Source: Schistosoma haematobium
Lineage: Eukaryota; Platyhelminthes; Trematoda; Strigeidida; Schistosomatidae
Assembly (NCBI RefSeq): GCF_000699445.3
Contig: NC_067196.1
Coordinates: 88,886,364 to 88,950,363 of the forward strand
DNA length: 64,000 bases
Reading direction: 5' to 3'
Part shown: in pieces, positions 47,960 through 59,049 of the stretch
Position numbering within the stretch: the first letter of the stretch is position 1
How the letters are laid out: the number at the start of each line of letters is the position of its first letter
The notes under the pieces: model-generated
Database searches by the model: none
What the model saw: the letters and a program-made list of their open reading frames with translations, nothing else
Told to the model about the DNA's origin: nothing
Made by a program: the position numbers and the translations under genes

Positions 47960-48282
47960 GAAAAATGATTTCCTTTTTGTTTAATATGCTTTTGCAAAAG
48001 TTAAAAATTACTCTAATGACCCCTTGCTGAGGAATAATCAAGTCTAAATAGTTAACTACATCTTTCCTAATCAACTTTATTTGCAAAATACACATACACA
48101 AACAAACAAACAAACATACAATCTAAAGAATCTTACGAAATTTCAGTTTTTGGAAATATAACTTTTGTGATAAAAACAAAATCACAGAAGAAAGAAAGAA
48201 ATTTGTCCTAAGTCAATGTTCATATTGTCTCTAATGTAGATGTTCCAAATGGTACTGAAATTAAAGTTAACAGGGTATATAT

Positions 48283-48397
48283 AATGATTTTAATAGAGGA
48301 GATCATGAGTCGGTTGAAGCTAGACCACCGCAGGAAGCCTGGAAGCACTGGACGGCCGTTTCGTCCTACTGTAGAACTCCTCAGCAGTGCGCATATA
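48283..48397 (-). repeat. H1 repeat, 5'-truncated, intact hammerhead
   Basis: The tail and hammerhead are on the minus strand. It breaks off just upstream of GCGCACTG, so the tRNA-like head is missing. Confidence 0.8.
48346..48392 (-). ncRNA. Hammerhead ribozyme, H1 type (predicted active)
   Basis: CTGAGGA (complement of 48378-48384), stem II GTTC/GGAC that can extend by TAC/GTA, GAAA, loopless stem III ACGG/CCGT, and the cut site GTC (complement of 48351) followed by CAGTG. Stem I is CACTG/CAGTG, perfect and extendable to GCACTG/CAGTGC. Confidence 0.7.
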
Positions 48398-49084
48398 TAC
48401 AGTGAACAAACATCAATAAACCTGTGAAATAATCTTTATCTGGTACTTATTTTAGCTGTAAAAACTGTCCAAATGAAGATGATATTATGCATTTAGGAAG
48501 AAAGTGTAATTCAAGTTGTTCCATCTACAATCAAACTTTATTTAGAGATTTACTAAACTACATATGAACTTTCATCTAAATTGGAACTGTTGGTTTCATG
48601 ATAAATGTCTATTTAATAGATGGTATTAACAAAAGAAAGTATATTTCCACAAATCTTGTCAAATCACATAACTACAACGTTTTCCTTGAAAGTTTGCTTT
48701 GAACTTTAAATTATTGAAGATATAACTATGTACTAAACCTTTGTTGAATTATCAAGATAGATTGAATGTCTAAATTTCGAAATGATTGATAAATTCAATT
48801 ACTATTTCAAGTTTAACATCTATCTAAATTCATTGAATGTATACATAATTTTTACAAAGACCTATCTTTTAAAAAAGAATACAATATAAAGTTATTAGTT
48901 TTATCCCATCTTTCCAGATTATGAGAACAATTTCTCTCTTAGGACGTGGTTTAAAAAGCTCTTCTACCTTCTGAACTGACTAATTTAAGTGTAATGCTTT
49001 CACATTAATATGAATTTTAAAGTAAGACTATTCAGATCAAAGAATGCAGCACCATCAATATTGTATATTAGTTGAAGTAAGATA

Positions 49085-49280
49085 TTAATACTGTAAGATA
49101 CTGGCTCATTGGCTTGGAGTTTAAGCGTTCGTACGCGAGATCGAAGGTTCTGTGTTCGAGTTCTGTGTGCGGAGCTGTGGATGCACACTAATGGTGAGTC
49201 ACACACTAAGATCAAACGGATGTCTAGTGCTTTCAGATGGTTTACCATTGACCGGTTCATAATCTCAATTAACGTCATCA
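49085..49280 (+). repeat. H1 repeat, decayed
   Basis: tRNA-like head (TGGCTTGGAGTTTAAGCGTT, GTGTTCGAGTTC), then GTGGATGCACACTAATGG and a tail. The hammerhead is broken at ATGGTGAGTC and ATCAAACG. Confidence 0.7.
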
Positions 49281-50194
49281 AAACATGTTCCCTGTTAAAT
49301 GAGAAACACTTAAATAAACATCTTCAGTAAATGAACAATTTTGTTTAATTACCATGTATTTTCTCAGTTCAGTGAATTCAACGCCTTCAAAATATACTAT
49401 TTCAGTTACAAATTGTATATCTACATTCTTAAGTTTGTATATTTTTATTCTGTATGGAAACTAGATGTATATTCCCAATAAATAAATAACAATAATTAAA
49501 TAATAAATTATAAATTGTGCAAGCCTGAAATATTTTGGTAACAGTAATATATGGAAATAGACAAAAATAGTAAATGTGCATGCTGATACCAATAGTTTAA
49601 AGGTGATATTCATATGAAATGTATAAAGAATGCATTTTGGAGGGGGAGACAGAGCATTCCGGGAAAATGTTCATTGGTCAAATACAGGAGATAAAAAGCT
49701 ATACTTGATCTGTTTTTCATCCTAATTGGCACTTTTCATCAAGATGTATGTGTAATCTTGTAAGATATAATACTTCCTGTAGGATTCAAACAAACGTCAC
49801 CTAATATCACTATCAAAGATGTAACCATTAAACTTTTCAGGTTAAACAGATCTCCCTTAGAACTGAGATTTCTAAAATGATTGATCGTTGTATGGCAACC
49901 AGTGCTGTTTAGTCCTTAGTGTTGACTGACTTCTATTTATTACTTTAAAGTGAATTCATTTCATAAAGATGTAGTTCGATACAAAGTGATTAATATATAA
50001 CTGTAAAATTAAACGAAAGTTGTGCTTTTTGTTCTACTGCTGGTCTTTATAATGGACCAGATCTTAGCAATCTCTTACAGTTGACTGATCACTCAGAAAT
50101 TCTTTACATAACGGACACTAGTTTTAAAATACTAAACGTAGGTTTGGTGCTAAATGATACTCGTCATTAAGGGGCTCCTGAAATATTGATGCAA
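49281..50194. other. No gene recognised
   Basis: AT-rich DNA with no repeat match or supported frame. Confidence 0.5.
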
Positions 50195-50330
50195 CTGATA
50201 TTCCCAGAAGAATTGGAATCAGCGTCAGTCACAGGAGGCACCAGTTTCATCAAGATTACAGGTATCTCCTACTGATAGGTGATACCCATCATAAAACCTA
50301 AGTCACATATTTTTTTATTACTTCCAACCG
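50195..50330 (+). repeat. H3 hammerhead repeat, decayed copy
   Basis: GGCACCAGTTTCATCAAGAT, TACAGGTATCTCCTACTGAT and ACTTCCAACCGCC follow the order of the 2988-3112 unit (GAGCACCAGCTCCC..GATTACAGGTA). Core CTGATAG and AAAA are non-functional. Confidence 0.5.
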
Positions 50331-50425
50331 CCTAGCAAACAATGTTTTAGAAATACCCAAACAGTAATGATAGATTAATAGTTAAAACTATTATTGTCAA
50401 TATTCTTCCTCATTTTCAGTGTTCT

Positions 50426-51170
50426 ACAATGTTATAAGGAGATGACCAGTGTAGCAGCAACCTCAGCAGCAATAGATCTCAATATACACAAAGGGAAAAG
50501 CGAAATTCTCTGATACAACACAGCATGCACCAATCGAATCACACTTGACAGGGAAGCTTTGAAGGACGTAAAAACCTTCACATATCTGGGCAGCATCATT
50601 GATGAACACGGTGGATCTGATGCAGATGTGAAGGCATGGATCGGTAAAGCAAGAGAAGAATATCTACAACTGAAGAACATCTGAAACTCAAAACAACTGT
50701 CAACCAACAGTGAAGTCACAATTTTCAAGACAGTTCTACTGTATGGGGTAGAAACTTGGAGAACTACTAAAACCATCATACAGAAGATACAAGTGTTTAT
50801 TAACAGTTGTCTAAGCAAAATACTTAGGATCCGTTGGCCAGACACTATCAGCAACAACCTATTGTAGGAGAGAACAAACCAGATTTCAGCAAGAAGAAGC
50901 ACTGGAAGTGGATGGGACACACATTGAGGAAAGCACCCAACTACGTCACAACACAAGCCTTCACATGGAATCCTGAAGGCCAAAGGAAAAGTGGAAGACT
51001 AAAGAACACATTACGCCGATACATGGAGACAAACATGAGAAGAATAAACAAAAATTGGATAGAACTGGAATGGAAGGCCCAGGACAGAGTGTGTTGGAGA
51101 ATGCTGATCGACTGCCTATGCTCGATTAAGAGTAACAGGCGTAAGTAAGTAAGTAACAATGTTATAAGGA
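50426..51170 (+). mobile_element. SR2-like RTE insertion (50441-51155) with 15-bp target duplication
   Basis: The element proper is 715 bp, 5'-truncated, and ends GGCGTAAGTAAGTAAGTA. It is flanked on both sides by the identical 15-mer ACAATGTTATAAGGA (50426-50440 and 51156-51170). Confidence 0.9.
50441..51148 (+). pseudogene. RTE reverse transcriptase C-terminal remnant
   Basis: Plus-strand pieces read as the region after the catalytic motif. They include AATSAAIDLNIHKGKSEI-like start sequence, [18 protein letters not shown], then [20 protein letters not shown] and the C-terminal block [18 protein letters not shown]. The same order is seen in the 11.6-12.2 kb copy. Stops and at least one frameshift (between about 50680 and 50830) break it; the open frame 50834-51148 is the last third. 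The catalytic FADD motif lies upstream of the truncation and is absent. Confidence 0.75.
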
Positions 51171-51679
51171 TGTATAACAGTTATTTTTGTGAAAAAAAGT
51201 CATTCTGTGCAAAAATTTTAAAACTTAAAAACAAAAAGTGGCAAAACTACGTAAAACAGAAAAATATAAAAAAAATTTATCAAATACACTGGGAAATACC
51301 TTGATTACTGACATTTTAGACACAATAGATATGTCAAATCAAAATGCACTAAATATTGTTTTTAGTTAAATTGCATACATGGTGATTATAATGCCATTCA
51401 TAGAAGTACTTCACAAAATATAACAATACTATAATATGAGATTATTTAACTGATATTTACAAGTATCAGAATACATTGTTGCTAATTCAACAACCAGTCA
51501 GATTGTAATGTATACAAATAAATCACTTATCTAAAATTGAGGCGTTTCATAGAATACATTAAGTTTGTTTTTGTTTTTTTTTGGTTATAGAGCATTTGAT
51601 AACTGGTATTGTCACTTCTTTTTTCTTTACCTATATATCTACAAAATCAGTAGATGATGATCGTAAACTATTACAGATT

Positions 51680-51852
51680 GACTGAAGTTGTAAATCTAAG
51701 CCGTTGGATGCTAACTCAGTAATTGTGAAGGTTAAATAGTTGTCATCAGGCGCTAGTGTGCTAGAAAAAGAGCAGTTCAAGAGAGTCCTATACTATTACA
51801 AACTGGCCATTCAGTGATTTCGTTTTTTTTTGGTAGTTATCGGTTCGTAGTG
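51680..51852 (+). repeat. H1 repeat, heavily decayed
   Basis: TGACTGAAGTTGTAAATC, CCGTTGGATGCTAACTCAGT, AGAGTCCTATACTATTAC and CTGGCCATTCAGTG keep the family order. No ribozyme core. Confidence 0.5.
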
Positions 51853-53520
51853 TGAAACATAAAAGTTACGAATATCAGTTTTACTAAGCTAATAATTACC
51901 AATTTTTTCTGTTATTTGTAAACATTTAAATAGATTTGTGGGGACTAATTCAACTGAAAAAGAGTATTTGGACGAATTATCATTATATAGCGAACTATGG
52001 TTCCCATGTATGTTGCTATATTTACGCAATGCTGAATCGTTTCAAACGAACAGAAAACTAGGAAGGTATATGGTAGAGCACTCAAAATCATATGGTTTTA
52101 TCAGTCACATGACCACTGTCAAATGATTGTGCCAATATCCATTGCCTTCGTCTTGCCCTTACCAATCAAAGCTGGGAGATATTTACATGTTTATCAGTTA
52201 AGTTGTCTGATAGTATGGCCAATATGAATAACATCTCATGAGCAACTGAACTTATTTATACACAGTGATGAGGTGAACTCAAGTAAATTATTCTTTGATT
52301 GAGTAGACGCTAAGAGTCCACTAGGAATTTCCATCATAAGATTAGCTACGTTAAAAGTTCCTCATACCTTCTTCGTCAACATATACTGTTCGGGACATCA
52401 CTAGACGAATTCGCGTTACACAACAGTTTTAGAAACAAAATAACAGTCTATTTTCATCTCTAAACAGTATCATATGGAAAAATAGGGGTAATAAATGTTA
52501 TAGAAACTGATTAGGCATTGTAAACGAATGAATAAAATAAAATAGCATACAGAAGTTCAATATCTGAGAGTTCACAACTTTGAAATAGTAAATTTCAGGA
52601 AATAAACCCAAACCCATTATTGATAGCTTAGTGGTTGAGACAGTTACATTTCAACTATCAGATTACATGTATAGACTCTTTGAATCTTTGTTAGGTTAAT
52701 CAACAAGGTGGCTAGTATCATTGTTCATCACATTAAAAAATGAGACCATAAATTGACTACGTGGTTATTGGGTTACAAAATAAATTAGTCTTTTAGTTAT
52801 ATTTGTCCTATTCAATTATAGATTCTGTATTTAAATTTTAACTTGTTACTAGTAATAGTGTGATATGAGCTACTTACAGCCACATAAGTAGTATATAACC
52901 ATGGTCAGGAATAGAATGTATTTTAATAGAAGATCGAGAAGGAAAGAACGGAAACAGAAAGCAATTGGCATGAAAATGTATAAACAATGAAATCTGAGAC
53001 GATTGACTGATATTTTTCAAATAAACTATTTACTGTATAGTTCTCAGATTTTAGTGAGATTTTCTGTAATTTTGTGCTCAAATACATTCAGTTGTCCTCA
53101 CCTGTATTCTCCTTCACTACAGTAGTATTTGTATTATTTTTTTTCTCCAATTGTTCTAATAGTTTAGGGTAACAACTTAAACTAATGTATATCTTCACTA
53201 GGGTCCTATATTATCCATTATTAAACATCATGTTTCTTCGCCAAAATCCCTCATACAAATCATATTCATTATTACCCAAGATACACATACATATATATAT
53301 ACATGATTCTTAGTAGTTATCGTTTTTTTTTGAAAATTAACAGACCAAATATAGCAATTTTTACTTAAATTATATTTATTTGTTTATGTGATACAAATCC
53401 ATCACCTCGTTTTATACGGAAAGAATATTTATATGTAAGTGCTTGTTGTAACTGTGTGTGCATGTAGAGTGGGGGGGGGGAGATTGTGTAAATAAGCGTA
53501 GTAGCAAAACTGGAAAATTG
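51853..53520. other. No gene recognised
   Basis: AT-rich DNA. A G run lies at 53470-53480. The 62-codon frame at 51938-52126 shows no motif. Confidence 0.5.
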
Positions 53521-53525
53521 AGAAA

Positions 53526-53526
<1 letters not shown>

Positions 53527-53568
<42 letters not shown>

Positions 53569-53607
53569 AAGTGATAATCCAAATGTAAACTTTAGATTAT
53601 CACTTTA
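53527..53607. repeat. (TA)n followed by a 13-bp perfect inverted repeat
   Basis: The TA run (53527-53565) is followed by TAAAGTGATAATC (53567-53579) and its exact complement GATTATCACTTTA (53595-53607), with a 15-bp loop. Confidence 0.85.
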
Positions 53608-53877
53608 TTTATCGATTGACTGTATAATTTACAGTTTAGTTGTCCAGTTTATATTACTATAGATTGACGATACGTATACATATCAGTAAGATGTGATTTA
53701 TAAACACAAGAATAGAAATTTAAACAAACAAATAAAATTCTAGAACAAACATCTTTATGATATAAATCATTAAAACTTATTTTTGTAATACTTTATCCCA
53801 ATCTCTTTTATATATTTATAACTGACTTATAGAAATCTGAAATCATAAATTATTGTTACTGAGTACTTTACATAGAT

Positions 53878-54078
53878 AAGCCTTAGTCAGGATGTGATAA
53901 CTGTCGTTCTAAAACGATTATGACCTTGTATTTCCATCACCTTACTAAAGTATTTACTCTGGTTATTAAAGACTCTTCCACGCTTCCATTTTATGCTTCT
54001 CAGTTTATATATATATAGTTACAGAATGCATACCAATTCACAGGCATCATCAAGTGTATACAACATGAATATAACATT
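53878..54078 (+). repeat. Dispersed direct repeat, copy A
   Basis: GTGATAACTGTCGTTCTAAA, ATTATGACCTTGTATTT and AGTTACAGAATGCATACC recur in the same order at 60672-60842. Copy A has an extra segment near 53945-53980. Type unknown. Confidence 0.75.
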
Positions 54079-54150
54079 GACCACCATGGAAAACCTGGAA
54101 GAACTGGTCTAGCTTCAATTGACTCATGATCTCAACTATTGAAATATTGT
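54078..54150. repeat. H1 3' ends, inverted pair
   Basis: A minus-strand tail fragment (GACCACCATGGAAAACCTGG) is joined at about 54104 to a plus-strand tail (GGTCTAGCTTCAATTGACTC). It lies directly after dispersed repeat copy A. Confidence 0.75.
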
Positions 54151-54812
54151 TATTTACATAACAGATAAATGGACAAATAAGTAGACTGAAATATTTATAC
54201 ATTCAGAATTCCAAATCGAATTATATTCAATAGGATTTCCATATTACGTAACAGATAACAAAGTATAAGTCAAAGTTTAAACTGTATTGAATACAAAAGT
54301 AAAGTGTTAATCAATGTGAAAAAAAAACAACAGAAAAGGATTAAAGGGTAAAATGTTAAACTGATGCTTAACATTTCACAGACTATAGTCAAGAAATTTA
54401 TACTATTCTACATATTAATAATTTTTTAAATGGATATCATATCTACCATTGAGTTAATTCTAGCCTTTGTACAAAATTACTTCTCTACCTTCAATCGAAT
54501 GGTTTATCAATAAAGAGCGAGATTTCATTATATGAAACACTTCAAACAACTTAAATGCCTTTATGTACACCATGTTTATCAGCTGACATATCTCTTCATT
54601 TAAAGTTTACGTTACCATGAGATAAACAACTTATTCTAATCAATTCTTTTAATATACTGATGCTATTGTTTTAAAACACTAGGAATGAATTGACAAATGA
54701 TTTCACAAGAATCAATCAGTTAGTCTCTTACTCAAATTACAACAAACTATACAAATTCAATGAAATTTTCATCTCATTCTTCATATTTTACAGTTGTAAC
54801 CGTGAGTACTAA

Positions 54813-54957
54813 CTCCGCCTGGAGCCCATCTGGGGCTACTGCCGGTCCAAAGTCCGGATAAAGAAGGAGGGTTGGACACTAATCAGAAAAAAATTATTCA
54901 AACCATTTACTGTTGGAGGCCTATGCTCCATTGAGAGTAACAGGCATAAGTAAGTAA
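54813..54957 (+). mobile_element. Minimal RTE derivative: 5' end fused to 3' end, 145 bp
   Basis: 5' block AACTCCGCCTGGAGCCCATC, GGGGCTACTGCCGGTCC, ATAAAGAAGGAGGGTTGG and ATCAGAAAAAAATTATTC continues into GGAGGCCTATGCTCCATTG and AGTAACAGGCATAAGTAAG. All coding sequence is gone. Confidence 0.75.
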
Positions 54958-55399
54958 CCATGAGTACTACTATGATTATTCATGATTTGATTATAAACCA
55001 ATAAATGTTCGTAAATATTTTGATTTACAATAGAAATGATTACTGAAAATTGTCAAATGTATTGATTCAGCTAACGGAAAAAATACAGACTAATGTTGCA
55101 ACAATGCATACATACAATAGAAACTAACTATATACATATATACATACATATATATATAATCTCTATTCATTTTGTTGATCATCTAATGATAGATTAACAC
55201 AAAAGTTTCGAATAAAGAAATGCCAAAAATATTAGAAATGTCAGTAAAAAAAAATTTGATTTTTTTTCTCTGTAAAATAAACTCTTACAAGACAATAACA
55301 AATTGTACACGGGATTATTGTGTTTACATATAAATTGTAAATCAAATGATTATGTATTTATGTATCAATTAGAATTGTAACCAGTTCCTTAAGAAAAAC

Positions 55400-55552
55400 A
55401 AAATGTGGTGGCGTTTAAAGTGAACGGTATCAGGTTCGAGTCCCGGGGTATACATCAACTCTAAGATATAAGTATATCCAACTGACGAGTCCCGAATTAG
55501 ATAAAACGTACGTCTTGAACTTCAATACTAGCCATCATCCATCAATGCTCAA
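55400..55552 (+). repeat. Smα-like repeat, head and decayed hammerhead
   Basis: GGTTCGAGTCCCGGGG, TACATCAACTCTAAGATA and CCAACTGACGAGTCCCG. Stem II and GAAA are lost (TTAGATAAAACG). Confidence 0.7.
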
Positions 55553-55984
55553 AATATTAGATTTTGAATCCTCAAACTTTAAGTTTGCCAATACCGATTT
55601 TACCGGTTTTAAACCATTGAGTTGAAAATTATATATTCCATATTTGTCAGTCTAAAGCAATACCCAAATAATTTATTTAGAAAATAGGAACGATCTAATA
55701 CTAATCATTATATGCGTTATAATACACTAAACGTATTATGATTAAATACCGTGTTAAACAGATAATTTATTATAACAATGTCATCTATTCTGGTGCGTAA
55801 AACCTCGATGAGGAATTCAGTTTGATCTCGTCTTCATTGCATTTATTGATAAAAAGCTTGTTCGATAAGGGCCAACAAGTCTACAAATTACATATATATG
55901 TATACACCAATACTATACGATCCATAAGTAGGAGTGCTGCAACAAATTTCTACCAATTTTTTTATGAATATATTTATTTAATAT

Positions 55985-56055
55985 CTACCATAAATGCTGA
56001 ACGGCGGCCTATACTCCATTGAGAGCAACAGGCGTAAGTAGGTAAGTAGGTGCCA
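55985..56055 (+). mobile_element. RTE (SR2-like) 3' terminus only
   Basis: GCTGAACGGCGGCCTATACT, CCATTGAGAGCAACAGGCG and TAAGTAGGTAAGTAGG. About 60 bp of element remain. Confidence 0.75.
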
Positions 56056-56212
56056 TAAAGCAAAACGACTGAGATAATAAATAACAGTTTATTACATATT
56101 TTGGAATTGTTGGTTTCATTGTGAATTTTAAGAAAAAAAACAATTTTTTTCTATCTACGCCGTCATATCATTGTTACATTGAGAGATATTAAGAAAAGTT
56201 ACCAGTACTTGA

Positions 56213-56502
56213 GGTGAGACCATAATTGATGGATAAACCAATCAGATATAAGATAACAGATCTAGGATTTTGGTGTGACATGCGTTCATCCATTTGGTTA
56301 AACATAGTTTTGGCATTATAGATGATATCAGTCCGTGATGAAAACCTTAGATGTAATTTCTAACTTTAATCATCAACTGCAAATCATAAGTCGAATTCCC
56401 CACACAAGTTTATAATCCTCATTTGGTCCTAGCTATCAAGTGGACACGCTTGAGGTCAGTCTAGCGTCACTCAAAGGTCGTTCATAAATTATAGTCTCAT
56501 TG
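56213..56502 (+). mobile_element. 280-bp terminal-inverted-repeat element, copy 4
   Basis: GGTGAGACCATAATTGATGG at the left and CATAAATTATAGTCTCATT at the right. Flanks read ACTTGA (left) and GAACTTGA (right), a possible short target duplication with slippage. Confidence 0.75.
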
Positions 56503-56914
56503 AACTTGATATTGTATTCATCTGCTACATGATAATATCTACTATTTGTTATAGTGAATGTTATGATATCTTTTTATAGCTTTCAACTGTATAAATTCAA
56601 CCAGATAGGCAAACCGATGATATATATTACCATGATTTATCTAGTCTATAGAAAAGAATTAATTACAATATTAGAATTCAGTGAAGTTATCAATCTGTAG
56701 TAAATAGACTTGATTAATGGATTATTGTTCAACAAATAATTAACTTTGGAGGATTGATATACATTTCTTTGTATCAATGGCTTAGTACAACATGTTTTCA
56801 TTTGAACATTAATATAGTCTGAAATCGATTTATATCTTTCACATTAGGCAATATACCTAGGATGATATCGATATAAGTACAACTTTTTTTAAATGTTGAC
56901 CTGAAAAAACAAAA

Positions 56915-57098
56915 CAGTGGTCTAGGAGCTAAGCGTTCGCATGCTAGATCGATAAGTTCCGGGTTCAAATCCCTCGGGGTGCGGGATCGTGGATGCGCAC
57001 TGCTGAGGAGTTTCACATTAGGACGAAACAGCCATCCAGTGCGTTCAGATGTTCCATGGTAGTCTAGCCTCAATTGACTCATGAATTCAACTATAAAA
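56915..57098 (+). repeat. H1 repeat inside the receptor intron
   Basis: tRNA-like head (GTGGTCTAGGAGCTAAGCGT, GGGTTCAAATCCC), a hammerhead with intact CTGAGGA and GAAA but weak stem II (GTTT/GGAC) and broken stem III (CAGCCATC), then the tail. It lies about 65 bp beyond the splice donor and is antisense to the receptor transcript. Confidence 0.85.
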
Positions 57099-57161
57099 CA
57101 CAAATACTTTATTCAATTAAAATAATACATAACCAGTATTATATTTCTACATTAATAATTA

Positions 57162-57167
57162 ACTTAC
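57162..57167 (-). promoter_or_regulatory. 5' splice donor of the receptor exon
   Basis: GTAAGT directly follows the codons for Ala-His-Lys after the FFRRN motif. It matches the eukaryotic donor consensus, and the reading frame meets TAA two codons later (57159-57161), so splicing here is needed to complete the DNA-binding domain. Confidence 0.85.
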
Positions 57168-58523
57168 TTTGTGGGCATTACGTCTAAAAAATGCTTTACA
57201 TGATTCACAAGTTAATTGACCAAAATTATGATTTACAGCTCGATCACCGCACACTTTACACTTTTTTTCATTAGAATGATTATTGCTATTATTATTATTA
57301 CTATTAACATTATTAGTAACCAGAGTGTTATTACAATCAGTATGATTGTTCGATTTTAAATGTTGTTGGTGAAAATTCAAACCAGTCAATTTATAATCTT
57401 GATTTGTATAATATGAAGATGAAGGTGAAATGTTTGTTGTGGTTGTTGTTACTAATGATGATTTTGCTGTTGCTGGAGTTATTGTTAATGTTTCTGTGCA
57501 TAAAACCATTGAAGATGACAATGATGATAATGATGAAAATGAAGAAGATGAACAAGAGGACGACGATGAAGATAATGATGATGATGTAGCCGGTGAATAA
57601 TTTGGTTGAAATATTGTAGGATAAATTTGTAATGGAATTATATTTGTATCATAATGATGATGATTATTATTATTGGCAGAAGTAACAGTAGTCTCATTAT
57701 TATTATTATTGTTATTATTATTACAGTAGATATTATCAATTAAATCATTTGATATCACAGTATTCCCAGATAAATGTTCAGACGTTTCAAAATGATTTGA
57801 CTGTTCAACTAAAGGTCGCATCATGATAACATCATTATCACTGTCCTGAACATGAATATTTTCACCATCAGTCATGGTGGTTGACACAGTCTCAGTTGGA
57901 ACAGGTAAAATATTATCCATTTCTGTATTATTTACTTTAATATTTGATAATTCATTACAATTTTTATTCATGTTCTCATTATTCTCATTATTAATTATTA
58001 ATGGATAATTATTATTATGATTATGTGTTGTAATTATTTCATCCGATGTATAATGTAAATGTTCTTGTAATTGTATTTGTGAATGTTCTTGATTTAACCA
58101 TATCACTGATTGATATGATTCAGGTATATGCTGTTGAATACATTTTGAATTGGAATATTGTACATTTGATAAATTATTTACCGTGGTATTTGATAGAAAA
58201 TAATTCGATTCTGAAAATATTGATGAATATAATTCATTTTTTTGTTGTTGTGTTAATATATAATCACCTTGAGGAATTGGATTAGTTGAAATTTCATTAG
58301 GAATTATATTATCATTATTAGAATTGTGCAGTTGATCTGTTGATTGATCCATACCATAATGCTGATGTTCATGATGATGATGATGATGATGATGATGAAG
58401 ATGATGAGATGGATGAGGATGTGAATGAAGTGGATTGGGAATTACCAAATTTGATTGTTCAAATGCATAGAAAGGATTATGACCAGGTAATTGTTGTGAA
58501 ATATCATTGAATTGATTAGATAA
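57168..58523 (-). CDS. Internal exon of a nuclear receptor (A/B region plus first zinc finger)
   Basis: This 452-codon open segment encodes the N-terminal modulator region and first DNA-binding zinc finger of a nuclear hormone receptor, a ligand- or signal-controlled transcription factor. Residues about 422-452 carry CxxC-x13-CxxC (CKVC...CESC) followed by KAFFRRNAHK. The P-box CESCKA is the type known from Drosophila HR96 and C. elegans DAF-12/NHR-8, so an NR1I/NR1J-like assignment is inferred. The preceding 420 residues are low complexity: a His run near the start (57% of residues 35-60 by eye), Asn runs and a Ser-rich block, as often seen in schistosome receptors. The frame is open through a TTG at 58448 up to the acceptor, so 58448 is not a translation start; the ATG must lie in an upstream exon. 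Splice phase is 0 at both ends. The second zinc finger and ligand-binding domain should follow downstream (lower coordinates) but were not found. Confidence 0.85.
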
Positions 58524-58545
58524 CTAATAATGAGAATAAGAGAAA
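58524..58545 (-). promoter_or_regulatory. 3' splice acceptor of the receptor exon
   Basis: On the minus strand a pyrimidine-rich stretch (CTCTTATTCTCATTATTAG) ends in AG at 58525-58524. The open frame starts immediately after with Leu-Ser-Asn-Gln-Phe. A TAG overlaps the acceptor, so the exon cannot extend much further upstream. Confidence 0.75.
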
Positions 58546-58834
58546 TATATAAAGTTCTTTTTTAAATATATTTGTTCCCCAACAATGAAAATAGTTGAGT
58601 TTAAAAAATATTAACCTTTTAATTATTTACTAACTATTTATATGAATGAATGTATTTAATGACGATTTTAGCATATATTGAGAATAAGTTTTGTCCTAAC
58701 AAAAAACCGTAGACAAGCTGTAAAACCATTATATACTGAAGAGGTTTCTTCTCCGCTATTAAATCAGCATATTAAGAAATATTTAAGAGTATGCGCGAGG
58801 TGAGACAGTACATTGTTTTTATTTTCTGCGGTTT
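58546..58834. other. Intron sequence upstream of the receptor exon
   Basis: AT-rich with no recognised repeat. No coding exon could be supported. Confidence 0.45.
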
Positions 58835-59045
58835 GCACCATAGATTGATCCGAAGTTAAACAACCTATGTATACTAGGAAGCACTGAATAACTGCTTCAG
58901 CTCAATACAGGACTCTTTAACAAAATAACTGCACGAACCATCAAAGATTGAACCTAGAACCGTCGATTTCACCCGTGAACGCCTAACCTTCAGACCATTG
59001 ATTCAGCACCAAATGGTTTAAATGTTCAACTTCAGTCAACTCTCA
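58835..59045 (-). repeat. H1 repeat, heavily decayed
   Basis: AGGAAGCACTGAATAACTGC, CCATTGATTCAGCACCAAAT and TTCAACTTCAGTCAACTC keep the order on the minus strand. The ribozyme is gone. Confidence 0.6.
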
Positions 59046-59049
59046 TTTG

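Noticed and set aside
50432..50983. 183-codon open frame on the minus strand
   Set aside because: Antisense of the RTE insertion at 50441-51155; the sense strand gives the known retroelement blocks.
57404..57589. Met/Leu-rich plus-strand frame
   Set aside because: Antisense of the low-complexity part of the nuclear receptor exon.
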